The notes under the pieces were generated by a model. It made no database searches. It was not told the origin of the DNA and saw nothing but the letters and a program-made list of their open reading frames with translations. This document shows, piece by piece, positions 1 to 6,993 of a DNA stretch of 64,000 nt (position 1 is its first letter; every line of letters begins with the position of its first letter). Source of the stretch: Poriferisphaera corsica (GTDB taxonomy: Bacteria; Planctomycetota; Phycisphaerae; Phycisphaerales; Phycisphaeraceae); contig NZ_CP036425.1 of NCBI RefSeq assembly GCF_007747445.1, forward strand, positions 2,526,175 through 2,590,174, read 5' to 3'. Made by a program: the position numbers and the translations under genes.

Positions 1-33
1 TGGGATCACACTCACCCCTCACTCCCTCACCAC

Positions 34-64
34 TTACTAGCACTAGTCCCAAACACTAGCACTA
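34..64 (+). repeat. TAGCACTA dispersed repeat, copy 1 (nuoN leader)
   Basis: Two ACTAGCACTA-type units separated by a short spacer lie 13 bases before the nuoN start codon, preceded by a CTCCCTCAC stretch. Related copies occur at 6768-6800 on the other strand, directly before another start codon, and at 33610-33632, directly after mnmG. Read from the opposite strand, the element is TAGTGCTAG followed by a G-rich flank. Function is unknown. Confidence 0.6.
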
Positions 65-77
65 AAGAAATAAAACA

Positions 78-1796
78 ATGATCGACATCATGACCACATT
101 AACAACGCTCGCTCAGGCAACCTCGGTTGACGCGATCAATCTCTCTGATCATGTCAACAACCTCATCCCAGAGCTCATCCTCCTCATCGGCGGCACCATC
201 TGCCTCATCACCGGCCTCGGTCGTGAATCTGGCACCCGTAAATTCACTGCCGTCATCGCAGCCATCTCACTCATACTCGCCATCGCGTTCATCCCCGAGT
301 TCTCCAAACTCAAAGCCGGCCTATACGAAATCACCGACCTGCGAAGCTTCATCAAGCTCGCAGCTTGTGGCATCGGTTTCCTCCTCATCCTCGTCTCCGC
401 ATCCGTCCCCGACCTGCTCCCGCAAACTCAAAAAGCCGAAGAAGCCAAGAAGTTCGAACCCGGCAACATCTACCGCGGCGAATACTACGCATTCTTCCTC
501 TTCTCAATCGTCGGACTCATGCTCACCGCAGGCGCAAACGACCTCGTTTGGCTCTTCCTCGCGCTCGAACTCACCTCACTCCCAACCTACGTCATGGTCG
601 CTACAGCCAAACAGAACATCAACGCCCAGGAAGCAGCCGTGAAGTACTTCTTCCTTGGCGCTCTCTCCTCCGCCATCTTCCTGTATGGTTTCGCCCTCAT
701 CTACGGCGCCACCGGCTACACCGATCTCGCCGAAATTAAAAACGTCATCGAAGCGCAATACGTCGCAAACAGCGGCCTGTCCGGCATGCTCCTCATCGGA
801 CTCATCTTTTCCATCCTCGGCTTCTGCTTCAAAATCGCAGCATTCCCCATGCACTACTACGCCGCCGATGTGTATCAGGGGGCCTCATCAGCAGTTACAG
901 CGTTTTTGGCATTTGTGCCAAAAACCGCAGGTTTCGTTGCCTTAATCCTCATTCTCTCAACGGTCGGCTGGAACTACGGGCCGGATCAGAATCACCTGCC
1001 GCAGGTCATTGAAATGCTGCTCTGGGTCATCGCAGTCATCACCATGTTCCTCGGCAACGTGCTCGGTATGATCCAGACATCCGTAAAACGTGCACTGGCA
1101 TACTCTTCGATCGCACACTCCGGTTACATAGTCGTTGGCTTGCTCGCAGGCGCCCCCGCGATCGCCGCAACCGCCATCGCCAAGTACGACGGCGACACAA
1201 CGCTCGGCCTCGCCATCGGTGACGGCATCGCTGCGGTCATGTTCTATCTCGTCGCATACGGCCTCGCGACCGTTGGCTCCTTCGCAGTGCTCGCCGCACT
1301 TCGCAAGCCAAATGGTGAAGAGATCGACAGTTATGCTGATATCGCAGGTTTGATTAAACAGCACAAAGTACTGGCATCCATCTTGGCATTGTCTGTATTT
1401 TCACTGCTTGGCATGCCACCTTTGATTGGCTTCTTAGGCAAGATTTACATCTTCGGCTCAGCCTACAAAGCGGGCTATGTGTGGCTGGTCATCATCGCGG
1501 TTGTAAACTCTGCAATTTCCGGTGCTTACTACCTTCGCATTGCGAATGCGGCGTTCTTCGGCAAGCCTGCTGAAGGGATCACCTACACCAAGACACCGGG
1601 CCGTATTGCCGGCGCGTTGATTGGCGGGGTTGCATGTTTGGTGCTGGGATTAGCTGGTGGGTTCCTGGTCGACACGGCTGGCCGTGCTGCGGATCAATTG
1701 CCGACTGAGATCAAGATCAATGATGAACAAACAGCGGCTTACGCACCATCATTGATGACTGACACAAAAGGATTTTCTGAAATTGTCACTGACTAA
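78..1796 (+). CDS. nuoN: NADH-quinone oxidoreductase subunit N
   Basis: This is an antiporter-like membrane subunit of respiratory complex I (NDH-1), which couples quinone reduction by NADH to proton pumping in the inner membrane. The 572-residue product is almost entirely hydrophobic helices. It has the conserved Proton_antipo_M core, including FKIAAFPMHYYAADVYQGAS near residues 255-275, SVKRALAYSSIAHSGY near 335-350 and LSVFSLLGMPPLIGFLGK near 440-455. It is somewhat longer than typical NuoN (about 480-510 residues). NuoN is normally the last gene of the nuo operon, so nuoM and others are probably just outside the left edge; a terminator follows at 1827. Codon usage changes within the gene, from strongly C-ending before about position 1300 to G/T-rich afterwards. 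The ATG at 78 has no strong Shine-Dalgarno sequence. Confidence 0.95.
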   Translation: MIDIMTTLTTLAQATSVDAINLSDHVNNLIPELILLIGGTICLITGLGRESGTRKFTAVIAAISLILAIAFIPEFSKLKAGLYEITDLRSFIKLAACGIGFLLILVSASVPDLLPQTQKAEEAKKFEPGNIYRGEYYAFFLFSIVGLMLTAGANDLVWLFLALELTSLPTYVMVATAKQNINAQEAAVKYFFLGALSSAIFLYGFALIYGATGYTDLAEIKNVIEAQYVANSGLSGMLLIGLIFSILGFCFKIAAFPMHYYAADVYQGASSAVTAFLAFVPKTAGFVALILILSTVGWNYGPDQNHLPQVIEMLLWVIAVITMFLGNVLGMIQTSVKRALAYSSIAHSGYIVVGLLAGAPAIAATAIAKYDGDTTLGLAIGDGIAAVMFYLVAYGLATVGSFAVLAALRKPNGEEIDSYADIAGLIKQHKVLASILALSVFSLLGMPPLIGFLGKIYIFGSAYKAGYVWLVIIAVVNSAISGAYYLRIANAAFFGKPAEGITYTKTPGRIAGALIGGVACLVLGLAGGFLVDTAGRAADQLPTEIKINDEQTAAYAPSLMTDTKGFSEIVTD

Positions 1797-1826
1797 GTCG
1801 GTAGACCAATCAAGTCATAGATAAAC

Positions 1827-1857
1827 AAACGCTCACCACTTAACAGTGAGCGTTTTT
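1827..1857 (+). terminator. Rho-independent terminator after nuoN
   Basis: A 10-bp perfect stem, AAACGCTCAC with GTGAGCGTTT, closes a 9-base loop and runs into a T tract 30 bases after the nuoN stop codon. Confidence 0.85.
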
Positions 1858-1963
1858 CTTATATTGATCTTGTGATTCTGGCGGCCATTTTGTGCGCTCA
1901 GGCAGAAGGAATCTTTCGTAAAGCCACTGATCCGCTTAGAATAGACGTGGAGATATTGACGAG

Positions 1964-2404
1964 GTGCGCAATCATTTTGTGCGCGATAACACGGGAACCA
2001 ATGCATTGAAATCGAAAAAAAGCAGATTGTTTGTGGGGCTATTTCTGTTAGGAATTTTGGCATTCTTTACGCTAACAGCTTGGATTTTCACGTCGATCAA
2101 TCGTGATACGTCTGAAGAAGTTCTGCTGAAATTTAGCGATGGGAATACGGTGACTGCATTTATCAATCCGATGGGTGACGTGACCGTAAAATATGTTACA
2201 CCAAACAATACTGAACGATTATTTATCTATTCGCCAAATAGTCTGGATGAGAATCTTACAAAGACAGACTACGAGCCGACATCAGGATTACTCACCTTTA
2301 CAGTCGTAAGCGGCAATGGGCCTGACGCGGAAAAAACGGTTCATCAATTTAAAGTTGAACCAAATACAAAGATCGTTGAATCAGCGAATCAAATTGGTAA
2401 ATAG
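1964..2404 (+). CDS. Hypothetical single-pass membrane protein
   Basis: No family is recognised. The 146-residue product begins with a basic segment (about residues 1-22, rich in K/R). One hydrophobic helix follows (about 23-45, RLFVGLFLLGILAFF and onward), then a soluble domain of about 100 residues with many beta-prone stretches (VLLKFSDGNTVTAFI, GDVTVKYV, LLTFTVVSG). This fits an N-terminally anchored protein with its C-terminal domain outside the cytoplasm. The start is a GTG with a weak ribosome binding site; a second in-frame GTG lies five codons on. It stands alone between the nuoN terminator and a long gap. A CTAAT-N5-GTTAG near-palindrome follows the stop at 2414. Confidence 0.65.
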   Translation: MRNHFVRDNTGTNALKSKKSRLFVGLFLLGILAFFTLTAWIFTSINRDTSEEVLLKFSDGNTVTAFINPMGDVTVKYVTPNNTERLFIYSPNSLDENLTKTDYEPTSGLLTFTVVSGNGPDAEKTVHQFKVEPNTKIVESANQIGK

Positions 2405-2874
2405 TGGCCAAGCCTAATCAAGTGTTAGTATAGCCACTTTTAATCAGGTCTTTTGAAACGTGATGATACGGGGGAGGCGCGGGCCGGAGGAACAGCGAAA
2501 CATGTTAGAGAGACAGGGGTGATGCAGGGTGATAAGGGTGTGATAAAGGGGAGATAAGGGGGGAGGTAATTGAGAATGTGTTGCTATGGCGCGACGGCTT
2601 TGTGCGCACGGAAAACGATTTTCGGGGGTTTTCATGTACATCAAACAACCTTGTTTTTGGCTAAAGATGCCAAACTATGAAGAAGAATGGTCCAACATTC
2701 TGAAGTTTCGATCGGCTTTTGCCATGCAATATGGGGGCATTTTCAGGTTTGTGCGCGCATTCACATAAGTAGGGATTTTAGCATGGTTTTTGCATGATAT
2801 GTGCTTGCTGATAGAGCAATCTCGGATTAATTTAGATGTGTTAAGTTTTGATTTTCTGAACAAGGAGTTTGCTT
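2405..2874. other. Intergenic region with G-rich tract
   Basis: This gap of about 470 bases holds no convincing gene. Positions 2465-2570 are strikingly G-rich on the plus strand, with repeated runs of 3-6 G separated by short A/T-containing spacers, similar to the tails of the REP-like elements at 45.3 and 46.5 kb but without a clear hairpin. The right end carries the AAGGAG ribosome binding site (2862-2867) of the next gene. A 60-codon open frame at 2586-2768 has no coding character. Confidence 0.5.
2414..2428 (+). repeat. CTAAT-N5-RTTAG stop-associated motif
   Basis: CTAATCAAGTGTTAG lies 9 bases after the preceding stop codon. It differs by one base from the copy at 5973-5987. A degenerate relative (CCAATCAAGTCATAG, 1806-1820) follows nuoN. 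Confidence 0.4.
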
Positions 2875-3231
2875 ATGGGCTGGGGCAGAACACTGCTGCT
2901 GGGCGATATTGGGAACCGTATGGATATTGCGGATACTGAACGTGATATCAATTTGCTGAAAAATAAGCTGTCACGGCAATCCTCAGCAATGAACGAAATT
3001 GCACAATTGAAAGACACGTTAAAGAACCAATCTGCGGTCGATCACTCGCAAGACAAGATGTTGTATCGGCTGCATCAGGAGAACGCGGAATTGAAGCTGT
3101 ATTTGGCGTCGCTGATCCGATTGCTGTCGAGTAAAGGGCTGATCAGTGAAGAGGAATTACAAGCAATGGTAGAGCAGATTGATGCGAGTGACGGGGAAGC
3201 GGATGGACGGTTTGAGGGGGATGTGATTTAG
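2875..3231 (+). CDS. Small coiled-coil protein of unknown function
   Basis: The 118-residue soluble product starts MGWGRTLLLGDIGNRMDI. A long amphipathic helix follows (about residues 18-85) with heptad-like leucine and isoleucine spacing (DINLLKNKLSR, IAQLKDTLKNQ, LHQENAELKLYLASLIRLL). A short acidic tail ends the protein (LISEEELQAMVEQIDASDG onward). The helix predicts a dimeric coiled coil. I chose the ATG at 2875 because AAGGAG lies 7 bases upstream; an in-frame TTG two codons earlier is less likely. Short proteins with this opening are, as far as I recall, conserved in planctomycetes, but no role is known to me. The next gene is on the other strand. Confidence 0.75.
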   Translation: MGWGRTLLLGDIGNRMDIADTERDINLLKNKLSRQSSAMNEIAQLKDTLKNQSAVDHSQDKMLYRLHQENAELKLYLASLIRLLSSKGLISEEELQAMVEQIDASDGEADGRFEGDVI

Positions 3232-3383
3232 GTGATGAGTCCTCAATGAGGCGGGGCTGAACTATGTGGGGCGAGGTGAATGAGGTTTGTGCCAGACCAT
3301 TGTTTTACATTCAGTTCATGGAGCAATTGCGATGTTGTTTTATGTGATCATTGAATGGCGGAACTCGGCGGCGACATGATGGA

Positions 3384-4019
3384 TTATGAGGTTTCGCTAG
3401 CTCGTAGATGTTTGGTGAAATTGAGGGATTTGACGGAGTGGTTTTTGAAGTGGTTGTCTTGTTGCAGATGTGTGATGCTGGCAGTTGAAAGATTGAAATG
3501 GACGTGGGTGGCGTTATCGAGTGGAAGACCGATCCAGTTGGCGATGATGAAGGTGCTGGCGTAACCGTGGCTGATAAGGATGAGGTTGTCGATGTCTGGA
3601 TCACTAAAGAGTTGGGTCGTACACTCGTAGATTCTTTGCGCGAGTTCACGGGTGGTTTCAGCGTTTTCGATTGGGCGATGATCTAGGCGATTGTCATTTG
3701 GACGTGGAAGCCAATGAGCATCGAGCCATGCTTGCGGTTTACCTTCTGCTTTTCCGTAGCTAATTTCCCGGAGGTTGGGGTTTGCTGTGGATGTGGTATT
3801 GAAATGCTGTGCGATGATGTCCGCGGTTTGTAAAGCGCGTTTAAGATCGGATGAGATGATGGTTGGGGATTGGGCTGTGACTAGTTGGGTCAGTTGTTTG
3901 GCGATTGCGATGGCTTGAGATTGGCCGTGTGCGGTGAGAGAAGAATCGAACCAACCGCCGACAATTTTGTCGAGATGATGGGTTGCTTGTGCATGTGTGA
4001 CGACAAAGATATTTTTCAT
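3384..4019 (-). CDS. Histidine phosphatase family protein, atypical
   Basis: The product resembles the phosphoglycerate mutase/acid phosphatase superfamily. It has the N-terminal VVTHAQATHH strand-loop carrying the putative catalytic His, then GGWFDSSLTAHGQSQA, SSDLKRALQTADIIA (the typical S-x-L-x-R-A-x-x-T-A segment), REISYGKAEG and ILISHGYAS with the second His. The usual RHG signature is THA here, so the first phosphate-binding Arg is replaced by Thr, while the other core residues remain. This THxE/Q-A-T-H-H variant is known as a sub-branch of the family; its substrate is unknown. I chose the ATG at 4019 over a TTG two codons earlier, giving 211 residues, the normal length. The C-terminus (about 25 residues, basic) is extra. 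Confidence 0.8.
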   Translation of the reverse strand: MKNIFVVTHAQATHHLDKIVGGWFDSSLTAHGQSQAIAIAKQLTQLVTAQSPTIISSDLKRALQTADIIAQHFNTTSTANPNLREISYGKAEGKPQAWLDAHWLPRPNDNRLDHRPIENAETTRELAQRIYECTTQLFSDPDIDNLILISHGYASTFIIANWIGLPLDNATHVHFNLSTASITHLQQDNHFKNHSVKSLNFTKHLRASETS

Positions 4020-4061
4020 GTTCAATACTGCACTATTGATTGATTATATTTTAAAAAGAAT

Positions 4062-4223
4062 TTGGCGGTTGGAGCAGAGGTCATCGTTCTGATCACCTTT
4101 GGATTGGTGGTTGCTGACGGAGGTATGATCGCTTTGTGTGTGAAGTATGATGTGGGCGAAGCGTTGATGATCTTGGGCGCACCATTTTATACAGGGTGGG
4201 CAAACATCTTGATACGTCATTGA
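4062..4223 (+). CDS. Possible 53-residue hydrophobic protein (doubtful)
   Basis: An open frame starting with TTG fills the gap between two minus-strand genes and ends with TGA. Its translation has two hydrophobic stretches (VIVLITFGLVVADGGMIAL and ALMILGAPFYTGWANILI), as expected for a two-helix membrane peptide. There is no convincing Shine-Dalgarno sequence, no family match that I recognise, and an internal ATG (4113) could be the start instead. It could equally be a chance frame or a gene remnant. Confidence 0.2.
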   Translation: MAVGAEVIVLITFGLVVADGGMIALCVKYDVGEALMILGAPFYTGWANILIRH

Positions 4224-4304
4224 TGCTTGTCTGTTAGATTCATAATAAAGGTGCTACTTTTTGCTTGCAAGTTATTCGTGAATATACGTGAAGTGTGTTG
4301 TCGT

Positions 4305-4871
4305 TTATTTAGTTTGGTTTTGGATGAGCTGCTTTGCGATATGCTTGGCGGTTTGTGCTGCATTGGGTTTGCTTGATACTTGCGCGGTAACGATAGCGCC
4401 CTCGAGGAGAAGGCTGAGTTCATCGGCGATTTCATTAGGATTAGAGAGGTTGGCTTCTTGAGCGAGGGTGAGGATGTAGTGATGGATGAGCTGTTTGAAT
4501 TGTTTGCAGATTTGCCGAATGGTGGAATCGTCGGTGGCAAACTCACTTACGGCGGAGATGAACATGCAGCCATAAAACTTGTCGGCTTTGAACCAATCTT
4601 CGGCAACGTCGAAAAGAATAAGGAGTTGCTCAGCGGGGATATGTGAGCGGTTTTTGATTTCTTTCATGAAACTGTTACGAAACTGGCTATCATATTTTCT
4701 AAGCGCGGCATAGATGAGTTCTTCTTTGGATCGGAAATGTTGATACATTGTTTTTTTTGAGACGTGGGCGTGTGCGAGAATCTTATCGATGCCAGTGGCG
4801 TGATAGCCCCGCTGCTGGAAGAGCGTGATGGCGGTATCAATCAGATGTTCTCGTCTGCTGTTTTGCGTCAT
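4305..4871 (-). CDS. TetR/AcrR family transcriptional regulator
   Basis: The 188-residue protein has a TetR-type N-terminal helix-turn-helix (residues about 5-60: RREHLIDTAITLFQQRGYHA, GIDKILAHAHVSKKTMYQHF, SKEELIYAALRKYD). A helical C-terminal ligand/dimer domain follows, with DVAEDWFKADKFYGCMFISA, a pattern found in the C-terminal domain of many YxaF/LmrA-like TetR repressors. GAGG lies 5 bases before the ATG. It is divergent from the tandem-YHS gene across 301 bases. A perfect 16-bp palindrome at 5059-5074, and a GAAACAGA half-site at 4887-4894 just before its own start, are plausible operators. The inducer is not predictable. Confidence 0.9.
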   Translation of the reverse strand: MTQNSRREHLIDTAITLFQQRGYHATGIDKILAHAHVSKKTMYQHFRSKEELIYAALRKYDSQFRNSFMKEIKNRSHIPAEQLLILFDVAEDWFKADKFYGCMFISAVSEFATDDSTIRQICKQFKQLIHHYILTLAQEANLSNPNEIADELSLLLEGAIVTAQVSSKPNAAQTAKHIAKQLIQNQTK

Positions 4872-5058
4872 ATCGCCTCATATTTAGAAACAGAGTGGTT
4901 ACCTAAAAAATGGTAGGCGGGTTTTAAGAGAAAGTCATTAAGAGTCATTAATAACGCGATATTGCAGATTAAAACGTGTTTTTGAGTAAATATTCTGAAT
5001 ATATCTCATGGTTTGTTGATTGTTATGTCGGGCAAGGCTACAGTTCTGCGCAAAGTGA

Positions 5059-5074
5059 GAAACAGATCTGTTTC
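5059..5074. promoter_or_regulatory. Perfect 16-bp palindrome, candidate TetR operator
   Basis: GAAACAGATCTGTTTC is fully self-complementary and lies in the divergent gap between the TetR gene and the YHS protein gene, 98 bases before the latter. Its half GAAACAGA recurs at 4887-4894, next to the TetR start codon. The size and symmetry fit TetR dimer operators. Binding is inferred, not shown. Confidence 0.45.
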
Positions 5075-5172
5075 CTTGCTGCAAGAGATTAAGTGAGGGT
5101 AAGAAAGCGGATTAGCAACTGGGGAAAACAGGGTATTGCAGAAATTGGTTTGTGATATGAAAGGACAGAACG

Positions 5173-5976
5173 ATGAGAAAGCTAAAAATTGTGATGATCG
5201 CGTATTTGTTGTTGGCAGTTACATCGCTTGTATTTGCAGCTAAAGATGAAGCGGTGAATACGGTTGGTGTCGAAGGTTATGATTTGATTTCGTACCATGA
5301 TGTTAATGGGCCAATCGTAGGAAACGGGAATCACGTTGCGGTATATGATGGAACTACTTATCTATTTGCAAATGATGAGAATAAGGCTTTATTTGAGAAA
5401 GATCCGGAAAAATATATACCCGCGTATGGTGGATTTTGTGCGTATGGTATGGCGAATGGATATCGGTTTGCTGCAGATCCGATGGTTTGGAAGATGGTTG
5501 ACGGGAAGCTGTATTTAAACTTTAGCCAAAAGGTGCAGGAGAACTGGGAGGATACACTTTCTGAGAATATAGAGAAGGCTAATATCGCTTGGGATCAGAT
5601 TAAGGATGACGGACCCGACGCGAGTGTTTTTGGTGTGCAGGGATATGATTTGGTTTCATATCTATCAGGTGAGCCGAAACGTGGAAGTACGGCATATTTA
5701 GCGAAATATAAGGGCGTAACTTACCTGTTTGAAAACAGACAGAATAAGAGTACGTTTGAAAAGGATCCAGAGAAATACTTGCCTGCGTATGGCGGATATT
5801 GCGCGTATGGCGTTTCGGTCGGCCAAAAATTTGTGGGTGATCCAATGGTTTGGAAGATCGTTGACGACAAGCTGTATTTGAATCTTGACAAAAAGATTCA
5901 AGGCGTGTGGTCTGAAGATATCCCAAACAATATCAAGAAGGCTGATGTAGAATGGAAAAATCTGAAGAACAACTAA
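5173..5976 (+). CDS. Secreted protein with two tandem YHS domains
   Basis: The 267-residue product has an N-terminal signal peptide (MRKLKIVMIAYLLLAVTSLV, cleavage probably after VFA). Two copies of the YHS module of the 'YHS domain-containing (seleno)protein' type follow, at about residues 27-140 and 148-260. Each repeat has V-GYDL-SY, a YLF segment, FEKDPEKY-PAYGG-CAYG, DPMVWK and LYLN, ending with a KA-x-x-W helix. The cysteine in GG(F/Y)CAYG is kept in both. Most family members have a single copy, so this looks like an internal duplication. YHS modules are often linked to metal handling or redox, but the role here is unknown. AAAGGA precedes the ATG, and the gene is divergent from a TetR regulator. 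Confidence 0.85.
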   Translation: MRKLKIVMIAYLLLAVTSLVFAAKDEAVNTVGVEGYDLISYHDVNGPIVGNGNHVAVYDGTTYLFANDENKALFEKDPEKYIPAYGGFCAYGMANGYRFAADPMVWKMVDGKLYLNFSQKVQENWEDTLSENIEKANIAWDQIKDDGPDASVFGVQGYDLVSYLSGEPKRGSTAYLAKYKGVTYLFENRQNKSTFEKDPEKYLPAYGGYCAYGVSVGQKFVGDPMVWKIVDDKLYLNLDKKIQGVWSEDIPNNIKKADVEWKNLKNN

Positions 5977-5987
5977 TCAAGTATTAG
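5973..5987 (+). repeat. CTAAT-N5-ATTAG stop-associated motif
   Basis: CTAATCAAGTATTAG contains the TAA stop codon of the YHS protein gene (5974-5976). Arms CTAAT and ATTAG are inverted around a 5-base centre. Close relatives sit at the ends of zwf and fumC. Confidence 0.5.
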
Positions 5988-6012
5988 GCGTTATTCGATG
6001 AAGTCAATATGG

Positions 6013-6050
6013 GCCTGCGCTGTTTGATCGGCGCAGGCTTTATTATTTTG
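6013..6050 (+). terminator. Terminator between the convergent YHS and HAD genes
   Basis: The stem GCCTGCGC/GCGCAGGC surrounds a 10-base loop and is followed by a T-rich run. It serves the YHS gene and lies just before the stop codon of the convergent HAD gene. Confidence 0.75.
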
Positions 6051-6052
6051 AG

Positions 6053-6763
6053 TTAAGCGGTTGTGATACGGTCCATGATATTGAAAAGCGGGGTATGGTC
6101 GGAGAGATCGGAGACGGCGGTGTCGGCACCGGATTTGAGGAGGTCTTCGACAGAGAATGGGCCAGTGGCAACGGCGAATGCGTAGCAATCGTGAGCTTTG
6201 GCGCAATCGACATCTTTTGGGGTGTCGCCGATGACGATGATGCGTTTGGGGTTGGCTTTAACACCGATGAGAGATTCGTATTTTTGCATGGCAAGAAGCG
6301 TGAGGTCGGGACGGGATTGAGCTTCGTCGCCACAGGCTGAGATCGCAAACCATGCGGGGTCGATGCCGACGGCTTGTAGTTTGAGGTGAGCGCCTTCGGT
6401 GTAGTTGCCGGTGAGGAGGCCGAGCATGATGGGGGCACCGGTCTGGGCGAGATGATTAAGTTGAGCGATGAGTTCGTCGATGCCTGCATGTGATTTTACA
6501 TCGTGCTGATTGAGTTCTTCATGAAGTGCTTTGAGGTATGCAGACTTGAAAGCTTCGTGATGCTGATGGTGGTCGGTGATGTTGTTGTGTTCAGCGGTTT
6601 GGCGGTAGATGATGGAATCGAGGTTGCCGGCGAATTGAACTTGCTTAATAGTGAAGTCGTCACCGAAGTGTTGCTTGGCGGTGCGGGACCATGCTTTGCC
6701 GCCGGCGCCTTTTGCGTCAAGGATTGTGCCGTCGATGTCGAATAGGAGAAGAGTGTGGTGCAT
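6053..6763 (-). CDS. HAD-superfamily phosphatase
   Basis: The 236-residue protein is a phosphoglycolate phosphatase-like HAD hydrolase. Motif I is LLLFDIDGTILDAKGAG (nucleophile and general-acid Asp near residues 9 and 11). Motif II is LGLLTGNY (Thr), motif III a Lys/Arg-containing segment, and motif IV VIGDTPKDVDCAKAH with the acidic pair. A helical cap domain lies between about residues 20 and 95. These enzymes cleave small phosphate esters in the cytoplasm; the substrate cannot be told from sequence. The ATG at 6763 follows a TAGCACTA repeat with no clear Shine-Dalgarno sequence, so the repeat forms its leader. Confidence 0.85.
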   Translation of the reverse strand: MHHTLLLFDIDGTILDAKGAGGKAWSRTAKQHFGDDFTIKQVQFAGNLDSIIYRQTAEHNNITDHHQHHEAFKSAYLKALHEELNQHDVKSHAGIDELIAQLNHLAQTGAPIMLGLLTGNYTEGAHLKLQAVGIDPAWFAISACGDEAQSRPDLTLLAMQKYESLIGVKANPKRIIVIGDTPKDVDCAKAHDCYAFAVATGPFSVEDLLKSGADTAVSDLSDHTPLFNIMDRITTA

Positions 6764-6767
6764 ATTT

Positions 6768-6800
6768 TAGTGCTAGTGCTAGTTGTTAGTGCTAGTTGGG
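6768..6800 (-). repeat. TAGCACTA dispersed repeat, copy 2 (HAD gene leader)
   Basis: On the minus strand this reads as three ACTAGCACTA-like units directly before the HAD start codon. On the plus strand it is TAGTGCTAG units followed by a purine-rich flank containing GGGAGTGAGGGAGG. It shares about 22 identical bases with the copy at 33610-33632 and a similar flank with the copy at 34-64. Confidence 0.65.
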
Positions 6801-6934
6801 AGTGAGGGAGGTTGAGAGGCGAGAGGGTGGTGAGTTTATATGGTAGCGGGGGAAGTGGAAAGTGTCAGGTATTAAGCGAACATCTACGAAGCGGCGCCCT
6901 TTGGGTGACGGCAATAGGATTGAAATTTGCTATG

Positions 6935-6960
6935 AAAAAAGCTCGCGGTAACGCGAGCTT
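6935..6960 (-). terminator. Rho-independent terminator after feoB
   Basis: On the minus strand a 9-bp stem (AAGCTCGCG/CGCGAGCTT) with a 4-base loop ends in a run of T, 34 bases past the feoB stop. Confidence 0.85.
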
Positions 6961-6993
6961 GTATATGTTTGATTTGAGGCATGCCGTGTGTGA

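Noticed and set aside
127-1364. Several long open frames overlapping nuoN on both strands
   Set aside because: They are Ser/Pro/Arg-rich shadows of C-ending codons; nuoN itself has clear family motifs in the other frame.
2586-2768. 60-codon frame in the G-rich gap
   Set aside because: No ribosome binding site or protein-like pattern.
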